Origin: Streptomyces tanashiensis
GTDB taxonomy: Bacteria; Actinomycetota; Actinomycetes; Streptomycetales; Streptomycetaceae
Direction of reading: 5' to 3'
Assembly (NCBI RefSeq): GCF_014648895.1
Contig: NZ_BMRZ01000002.1
Coordinates: forward strand, 992,001-1,056,000
DNA: 64,000 bases
This document shows positions 58,589 through 64,000 of this stretch, one piece after another. A program made the position numbers and the translations under genes. A model generated the notes under the pieces. It was not told the origin of the DNA. It did not search any database and worked only from the letters and a program-made list of their open reading frames with translations. Position 1 is the stretch's first letter. Every line of letters starts with the position of its first letter.

Positions 58589-60577
58589 ATGGCCCTGCCC
58601 GCACCCCATCTCGACGACCGTCGCTTCCAGCAGTTCGTCGACGACGCCAAGCGCTACATCCAGCAGGCGTGCCCCGAGTGGACCGACCACAACGTCTCCG
58701 ACCCGGGCGTCACCCTGGTCGAGGCCGTCGCGCACATGGCGGACCAGCTCGTCTACCGGCTCAACCGGGTCCCGGAGAAGAACCACCTGGCCTTCCTCGA
58801 CCTGCTCGGGGTGACGCTCTTCCCGCCCGCCGCCGCCCGCGCCGACATCACCTTCCGGCTCTCCGCGCCGCAGCCCGAGCCGGTGCTGCTGCCCACCGGC
58901 ACGGAGGTGTCCACCGGACGCACGGAGACGGAGGAGGCGGTCGTCTTCGCGACGACCGCCGATCTGACCGTCGTCCCCTGCGAGTTGACCCGGCTGCTGC
59001 GGCAGGAGGCCGGGGGCACGCCCGAGGACCGCTCGCAGGACATCGTGGGCGGAGAGGACGTCCCGGCCTTCTCTCCCCTACCGCGTGTCGGGGACGCGCT
59101 GCTCCTGGGGCTCTCGGCGGCCGTGCCGGACTGTGTGCTCGTCCTCGACCTGGACAGCCGGGTGGACGGCGTCGGCGTGGACCCGCGCCGGCCGCCGCTG
59201 GTGTGGGAGGCGTGGTCGGCGGCCGAGGGGTGGGTCGCGTGCGAGGTCGACGAGGACTCCACGGGCGGACTCAACCGGCCGGGCGAGGTGGTGCTGCACA
59301 TGCCGTCCGGGCACGCGGTCTCGCGGCTCGGCGGGCACGAGGCGGGCTGGGTGCGCTGCCGGGTCGTGGACCCGGCCGAGGGCCTGCCGTCCTACAGCGA
59401 GTCGCCGACGGTACGGGCGGCGGGCGCGTTCACCATCGGCGGGACGGTGCGGGCGGCGCACGCGGAGGCCGTGCGGGACGAGCGCCTCGGCGAGTCCGAG
59501 GGCGTGCCCGGCCAGCGGGTGCGGCTCGCGCACGCCCCGGTCGTGGACCGGCCTCCGCTGCTCCTCCAGGTCGCCGAGCGGGCGGACGGCGGCGGGGCCG
59601 AGGAGGACCCTGAGGCCGGCTGGCAGGAGTGGACCGCCGTCCGCGACTTCGCGTCCTCGCGCCCCGGCGACCGGCACTTCACCCTGGACGCGACGACCGG
59701 CGAGATCGCCTTCGGCCCGTCCGTGCGCCAACCGGACGGCACGCTGCGGCAGTTCGGCGCGGTGCCGCCGAAGGGCGCCGCGATCCGCGCGGTCCGCTAC
59801 GGCACCGGGGGCGGCCGTGCGGGCAACGTGGCCCGGTCCACGATCACCGTCCTGCGCAGCTCCATCCCGTACATCGCGCGCGTCGAGAACCGTGAGGCGG
59901 CGCGGGGCGGCGTGGACGGCGAGACCGTCGAGGAGGCCAAGTCCCGGGCGCCCATCACCCTGCGCGCGCAGGAACGGGCCGTCACCGCCCGCGACTACGA
60001 GGAGCTGGCCCGGCGGGCCGCGCCCGAGGCCGCCCGGATCTCGTGCCTCGCGGCGGACGGCGCCGAGTCGGGCGAGAACGCGGTCCGGGTCCTGGTGGTG
60101 CCGCAGGCGGTTCCCGACCGGGGCGGACGGCTGCGCTTCGAGCAACTGGTCCCGGGCGACGAACTGCTGTCCCGGGTGACGGGGTTCCTCGACGAGCGCC
60201 GCCCCCTGGGCACCCGGCTGGCTGTCGGGCCGCCGTTCTACCAGGGGGTGACGGTGGTCGCGACGCTCCACTCGTTCCGGGCGGCCGAGGCGGAGCGAGT
60301 ACGCGCCGAGGCACTGGACACGCTCTACGCGTACCTCGACCCGCTGACCGGCGGGGCGCACGGCGAGGGATGGCCGTTCGGGCGCCCGCTGCGCGCCGGT
60401 GAGGTCTTCGCGGCGCTCCAGCGGGTCCCGGGGGTGGAGCTGGTGGACGAGGTCCTGCTGCATCCGGCCGATCCGCTGACCGGCCGGCGCGGTGACACGA
60501 CGGACCGGATCGAACTGGCCCCGTCCGCACTGCTGTTCCCGTTCGACCACCGTGTCCGTGTGATCGAGGCGCGGTGA
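58589..60577 (+). CDS. cis11: CIS baseplate assembly protein (gpJ/gp6-like, Pvc11-like)
   Basis: A 662-residue wedge protein: YIQQACPEWTDHNVSDPGVTL at the start and the conserved RAQERAVTARDYEELARRAA in the middle match the putative baseplate assembly family. It forms the large wedge component that triggers sheath contraction. GTGA overlap with the next gene. Confidence 0.91.
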   Translation: MALPAPHLDDRRFQQFVDDAKRYIQQACPEWTDHNVSDPGVTLVEAVAHMADQLVYRLNRVPEKNHLAFLDLLGVTLFPPAAARADITFRLSAPQPEPVLLPTGTEVSTGRTETEEAVVFATTADLTVVPCELTRLLRQEAGGTPEDRSQDIVGGEDVPAFSPLPRVGDALLLGLSAAVPDCVLVLDLDSRVDGVGVDPRRPPLVWEAWSAAEGWVACEVDEDSTGGLNRPGEVVLHMPSGHAVSRLGGHEAGWVRCRVVDPAEGLPSYSESPTVRAAGAFTIGGTVRAAHAEAVRDERLGESEGVPGQRVRLAHAPVVDRPPLLLQVAERADGGGAEEDPEAGWQEWTAVRDFASSRPGDRHFTLDATTGEIAFGPSVRQPDGTLRQFGAVPPKGAAIRAVRYGTGGGRAGNVARSTITVLRSSIPYIARVENREAARGGVDGETVEEAKSRAPITLRAQERAVTARDYEELARRAAPEAARISCLAADGAESGENAVRVLVVPQAVPDRGGRLRFEQLVPGDELLSRVTGFLDERRPLGTRLAVGPPFYQGVTVVATLHSFRAAEAERVRAEALDTLYAYLDPLTGGAHGEGWPFGRPLRAGEVFAALQRVPGVELVDEVLLHPADPLTGRRGDTTDRIELAPSALLFPFDHRVRVIEAR

Positions 60578-61143
60578 GCGGCTCCGCGCGGGGCACGGTC
60601 CCCGGGCTCGCGACCCCGTACCCGCTGGGGGCGGCGCTGCCGGCCGTCTACGCGGAGGACGACTTCGGGCAGCGGTTCGTGTCCGGTCTCGACGTCGTCC
60701 TCGCTCCCCTGTTCAACGTCCTGGACTCCCTTGAGGCGTACTTCTCGCCCGCCCTGGCCCCCGACGACTTCGTGGACTACCTCGCGACCTGGGTCGGTGC
60801 GGAACTGGACGGCGGCGAGCCGCTGCCGCTGCGCCGGCACGCGGTCGCCTCGGCCGTGGCGCTGCACCGGGTCCGGGGCACCCGGCAGGGGCTCGCGGCG
60901 GCGGTCCGGCTGGCCTTCGGCGTGGCCCCGGAGATCACCGAGAGCGGCGGGGCGAGCTGGTCCGCCCGCCCGCTCGGCCCGTTCCCCGGGGCACCGGTGG
61001 CCGGGCTGCACGTCGTCCTGCGGGTCGCCGACCCGGCCGCCGTCGATCCGCACCGGCTGCGCGCGGTCGTGGCCGCGGCCCGCCCCGCGCACCTGCCGTT
61101 CACCGTCGCGGTGACCTCTTCCCGTACATCCGAAGGAGCATGA
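60574..61143 (+). CDS. cis12: CIS baseplate tail protein (gpI/Pvc12-like)
   Basis: A 189-residue P2 gpI-like protein: LPAVYAEDDFGQRFVSGLDV and FVDYLATWVGAELDGGEP, and RHAVASAVALHRVRGTRQGL. It pairs with the gpJ-like protein in the wedge. The following gene starts at or just after this stop. Confidence 0.88.
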   Translation: MSGSARGTVPGLATPYPLGAALPAVYAEDDFGQRFVSGLDVVLAPLFNVLDSLEAYFSPALAPDDFVDYLATWVGAELDGGEPLPLRRHAVASAVALHRVRGTRQGLAAAVRLAFGVAPEITESGGASWSARPLGPFPGAPVAGLHVVLRVADPAAVDPHRLRAVVAAARPAHLPFTVAVTSSRTSEGA

Positions 61144-61148
61144 CCCCC

Positions 61149-62408
61149 ATGAGTGACGCGCCCCAGTCCCGTCCCTGCCCGGACTGCGCGAGCCCGGTGC
61201 GGACGACGGACCAGTCGTTCTGCGACAGTTGCGGAGCGTTCCTGCGCTGGGACACCCCGGCCGGAGCGGCCCCGGCCGCCACGTCCGAGGAGGCGCAGGA
61301 GACGGCCACCGCGCCACAGGAGGACCGGCCGCTCGCCGGTGCGGGCTCGGGGGCGGGATCGGGCAGTGACAGTGCCTCCGGCTCCGGCTCCGGCTCCGAG
61401 GAGGTCACGGCCCCACTCCCCGCCGTGTCCGCATCCGCATCCGCCGAGGCGCCCGCGACCGTACCCGTACCCGAGGCGAGGACCGAGCCGGAGGAGGCGT
61501 CGACCGCGCGCCCCGCGTCCGGTGGATCCACTCCCGGGGAAGCGGCGTCGCCCGCCCCCGAGAACCCCTCGGACACGGTCGTACGCTCCCTCCTCGTCCC
61601 GGTCCCGGGGAACCGGCCCGCGGAGCCGGCCGTCGCCGCTCCCGTGCTCCCCGCGCGCCCGGAGGCGGCGCGTCCGGCGGTACGGGCCGCCGCGGCGCCC
61701 GCGCCCGTCGAGGGCGGCACCCCCTGCCCGGCCTGTTCGCTGGCCAACAGGCCGGGCCGTCACTTCTGCCGCTTCTGCGCGACCCCCATGGTCCCCGAGC
61801 GGCTCTCCACGGCCGAGGGCCCGTACGCGGGCCGGCGGCCCGGGCTCGCCCGCGACCGGAGCCGCGTGCTGGTCCGCGCCCTGATCGCCACGGCGATCGT
61901 GGCCGTGGTCGTCGGCGGCGTCTTCGGCGGCCCGCCGGCCGCCCGCGCGGTGCAGGACCACTTCGCCACCCGGGTCCCCGTGCACCCCGTGGCCTGGGTG
62001 GCCTCGCACGCGGCGCCGAAGCAGGAGCCGAAGCTCGCGGGCGACGGCTACTCCAACACCTGGTGGGGCACCGGGTACGCGGGCGACTCGGCGGGCCAGT
62101 ACCTGGAGGCGCGCTTCGCCGAGCCGACCGATCTGCTCAGCCTCCTCATCACCCCGGGCAGCGCGAAGAACACCACCCAGGCGGACGGCCAGGCCACCCC
62201 GCAGACCTTCGACCTCGTGGTCAAGGACGCGGCGGGCGAGCTGCACGTCTCGCACCACCGCATCAACGACGGCGGCACCCAGCGCGTCGACCTGCGGGTC
62301 CGGGACGCCCTGTCGGTCCAGCTGGTCCTGCGCACGGCCTGGCGCGCCGACCCGCGCAAGCAGGTGGCCGTCGCCGAGCTGGAGTTCTTCGGCCGGTCCG
62401 TCTCCTGA
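61149..62408 (+). CDS. Zinc-ribbon membrane protein with discoidin-like C-terminal domain (CisA candidate)
   Basis: A 419-residue bitopic protein. N-terminal zinc ribbon (CPDCAS ... FCDSCGAF), a long Ala/Pro/Glu-rich disordered region, a second ribbon (CPACSL ... FCRFCATP), one membrane helix (about 244-262, ALIATAIVAVVVGGVF), and a C-terminal beta-sandwich (YSNTWWGTGYAGD ... VAVAELEFFGRS) like F5/8-type discoidin domains. The orientation would put the zinc ribbons in the cytosol and the sandwich outside. It directly follows the baseplate genes, so it may tether the particle to the membrane. ATG 61149 has AAGGAG ten bases upstream; ATG 61140 overlaps the site. Confidence 0.8.
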   Translation: MSDAPQSRPCPDCASPVRTTDQSFCDSCGAFLRWDTPAGAAPAATSEEAQETATAPQEDRPLAGAGSGAGSGSDSASGSGSGSEEVTAPLPAVSASASAEAPATVPVPEARTEPEEASTARPASGGSTPGEAASPAPENPSDTVVRSLLVPVPGNRPAEPAVAAPVLPARPEAARPAVRAAAAPAPVEGGTPCPACSLANRPGRHFCRFCATPMVPERLSTAEGPYAGRRPGLARDRSRVLVRALIATAIVAVVVGGVFGGPPAARAVQDHFATRVPVHPVAWVASHAAPKQEPKLAGDGYSNTWWGTGYAGDSAGQYLEARFAEPTDLLSLLITPGSAKNTTQADGQATPQTFDLVVKDAAGELHVSHHRINDGGTQRVDLRVRDALSVQLVLRTAWRADPRKQVAVAELEFFGRSVS

Positions 62409-62464
62409 CCGGCGTCACCCGTCGAGCAGCCGGTACAGCTCCGGGCCGCCCCGCTCCGAACGGA

Positions 62465-62501
62465 CGAGTGCCGTCGGCGCGGGAGGCGGCGACGGCACTC
62501 G
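62465..62501. terminator. Bidirectional terminator closing the CIS cluster
   Basis: CGAGTGCCGTCG (62465-62476) pairs perfectly with CGACGGCACTCG (62490-62501), a 12-bp stem with a 13-nt loop, between convergent genes. Confidence 0.88.
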
Positions 62502-62516
62502 GAGGAGGGGTCGGGG

Positions 62517-64000
62517 TCAGGGGCAGCTGATGCGAATGTCACCCGTGTCGGTGGTGCAGGTGTCGCTGCCGGGGCCGCCGTTGGCGGTGTCGTTGCCGGC
62601 GATGCCGTCGGTGGTGGTGAGGCGGTCGTTGCCGTAGTAGCCGGTCAGGGTGTCGTTGCCCGGGCCGCCGTTCAGGGTGTCGTCGCCGAAGCCGCCGTCG
62701 ATGTTGTCGTTGCCGAAGCCACCGTGGACGGTGTCGTTGCCGTAGCTCGCGCGGATGGTGTCGTTGCCGCCGAGACCGCAGATGACGTCGTTGGAGTAGC
62801 CGCCGTTCAGGGTGTCCGCGCCACTGGTGCCGATGATCGTGCAGCCGCGGGCGTTGTTCACCGAGGTGGTCGCGGTGGCCGTGTTGCCGGTGGTCACCGG
62901 GTCGGGCTGGGTGGCGGTGACGCCGGCCGTGTCCGTGAGCGTTCCGGTGGCCCGGGGTTCGGCCGTCACGGTGACCGTCGCGCCGGCGCCGGGGGTGAGG
63001 GAGCCGAGGGCGCAGGTGGCCCCCGTCGCCGTGGTGGTGCACGAGCCCTGCGAGGGGACCGCCGAGACGAGCGTCCCGCCGGCGCCGGACAGCGTGTCCG
63101 TCAGCGTGACGCCGGTCGCGGTGGCGGTGGAGGACGACGCGTTGGTGACGGTCACCGTGTACGTGGCGCGGTCGCCGATGCTCACGGTGGTCGTACCGGA
63201 CTTGGTCACCGACAGGTCGGCGTACGGCGGGGGCGGGGGCGTTCCGTCGCCGCCCTGGTAGCGGGCGAGGGCGAAGGCGAAGCCCGCCCCGTAGCCGGCC
63301 GCGACGATCTTGCCGTCGGGCTCGACGAGCACCCCGCGGGCCTCGTCGAAGTCGTTGAAGCCGGTCACCACGAAGCCGTCTCCGCCGAAGCCGGTGTCGA
63401 CGGTGCCGTTCGCCAGGAAACGGACGAGGCCGAAGTCGTTGGCCTCGGAGCTGTTCGGGTCGTCGGCGCGGCCGGCGAGCACGATCCGGCCGTTCTGTTG
63501 GAGCGCCATGGCGTAGGCGAGGCCGCCGTCGCCCGGGGAGCTGACCGAGGTACGTCCGGCGGTGCCGAAGCCCGCGTCGGGGGTGCCGTTGGCGTTGTAG
63601 CGGAGCAGGGCGTAGCCGGCGCCGCCGGCGCCCGCGGCGAGGATCTTGCCGTCGGGCTGGACGGCCACGGCGTTGCCGAACTCGGTGCCGCCGAAGTCCG
63701 CGGTGACCATGCCGTCGCCGCTGAAGGTGGTGTCGAGGGTGCCGTTGGTGTTGTAGCGGGCCACGCCGATGTCGAAGGCGGTGTTGCCGACGTAGCCGAC
63801 GGAGACGATCTTGCCGTCCGGCTGGAGGGCCATGCCCCGGGCGATGCCGCCGCCGTCCTGGGGCGAGGTGGGTGTGAAGCCCGCGACCACGGCGCCGTCG
63901 CCGCCGAGCGTCGGGTCGAGGTCCCCGTCGGTGTCGAGGCGGACCAGCGCGAAGCCGCCGCCCGCGCCCTTGCCCGCGGCGACGATCCGGCCGTCGGGCT
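62517..64000 (-). CDS. Delta-60 repeat / DUF11 / RTX-repeat secreted protein, truncated at its N-terminus by the window
   Basis: At least 494 residues; the frame stays open to the right edge. Beta-propeller-like delta-60 repeats (LQPDGKIVSVGYVG, TFSGDGMVTADFGG) occupy the first half, then a DUF11 domain (YADLSVTKSGTTTVSIGDRA), then RTX-type nonapeptides (GGPGNDTLTG, GGFGNDNIDG, about eight) and two Cys near the end (CTTDTGDIRISCP). RTX repeats fold on calcium outside the cell. Likely a large exported surface or adhesive protein; the signal is outside the window. Opposes the CIS cluster. Confidence 0.83.
   Translation of the reverse strand, partial: PDGRIVAAGKGAGGGFALVRLDTDGDLDPTLGGDGAVVAGFTPTSPQDGGGIARGMALQPDGKIVSVGYVGNTAFDIGVARYNTNGTLDTTFSGDGMVTADFGGTEFGNAVAVQPDGKILAAGAGGAGYALLRYNANGTPDAGFGTAGRTSVSSPGDGGLAYAMALQQNGRIVLAGRADDPNSSEANDFGLVRFLANGTVDTGFGGDGFVVTGFNDFDEARGVLVEPDGKIVAAGYGAGFAFALARYQGGDGTPPPPPYADLSVTKSGTTTVSIGDRATYTVTVTNASSSTATATGVTLTDTLSGAGGTLVSAVPSQGSCTTTATGATCALGSLTPGAGATVTVTAEPRATGTLTDTAGVTATQPDPVTTGNTATATTSVNNARGCTIIGTSGADTLNGGYSNDVICGLGGNDTIRASYGNDTVHGGFGNDNIDGGFGDDTLNGGPGNDTLTGYYGNDRLTTTDGIAGNDTANGGPGSDTCTTDTGDIRISCP

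Noticed and set aside
43418..62408. The tail-like genes as a prophage or a type VI secretion system
   Set aside because: No capsid, portal, terminase, lysis or integrase genes for a prophage, and no TssJLM membrane complex or ClpV-type gene for type VI secretion. The DUF4255 cap, AAA+ ATPase and DUF4157 effector mark an eCIS-type system.

Overview
The window reads as a chromosomal stretch from a Streptomyces-type actinobacterium. Evidence for this is the very high GC content with G/C at nearly all third codon positions, frequent GTG starts and ATGA/GTGA coupled overlaps, a TTA codon confined to a regulator (bldA-type control), and characteristic families such as SpoIIE-type PP2C phosphatases, PucR-like regulators, MMPL transporters and a cytoplasmic-type contractile injection system. 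No rRNA, tRNA, CRISPR array, transposase, integrase or phage head gene was seen.

Layout. 0-8.1 kb: the end of a ClC chloride channel, a PAS/GAF/PP2C regulator, two secreted penicillin-binding-fold serine hydrolases, a PucR-like regulator and an HSL-type esterase. 8.1-26.8 kb: a locus that looks dedicated to collagen and hydroxyproline use. It has a secreted M9 collagenase, a five-gene Dpp-type peptide importer, a proline iminopeptidase, a proline-racemase-family epimerase, a three-subunit hydroxyproline dehydrogenase, a DapA-fold deaminase, a 2-oxoglutarate-semialdehyde-type dehydrogenase and a pyrroline-carboxylate-reductase-type (OCD family) enzyme. A nearly identical 30-bp promoter-operator (29/30) stands before both the collagenase and the importer. 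Weaker versions stand before the two catabolic transcription units, so this is probably one regulon. Its regulator is not in the window.

26.8-41.7 kb: a Sel1-repeat protein, a secreted lipase, a LacI-controlled unit (MHS transporter plus C45 acyltransferase), a minus-strand oxygenase unit (Baeyer-Villiger-type flavoprotein, AurF-type di-iron oxygenase, ferredoxin-ferredoxin reductase fusion) beside a TetR regulator, and an MMPL exporter followed directly by a two-component system.

41.7-62.4 kb: a DUF4328 membrane protein, then a complete-looking Streptomyces contractile injection system. A TTA-containing LuxR-type regulator leads into the cap protein and AAA+ ATPase. After one inverted membrane-protein gene come a DUF4157 effector with an unassigned C-terminal domain, sheath, tube, small conserved proteins including a 50-residue DUF6760 protein, a proline-rich VQR-motif protein, the second tube protein, LysM hub protein, VgrG-like spike, gp25, two baseplate proteins and a membrane protein with zinc ribbons and a discoidin-like domain. 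A strong terminator closes the cluster. 62.5-64 kb: the 3' part of a secreted beta-propeller/DUF11/RTX-repeat protein running off the right edge.
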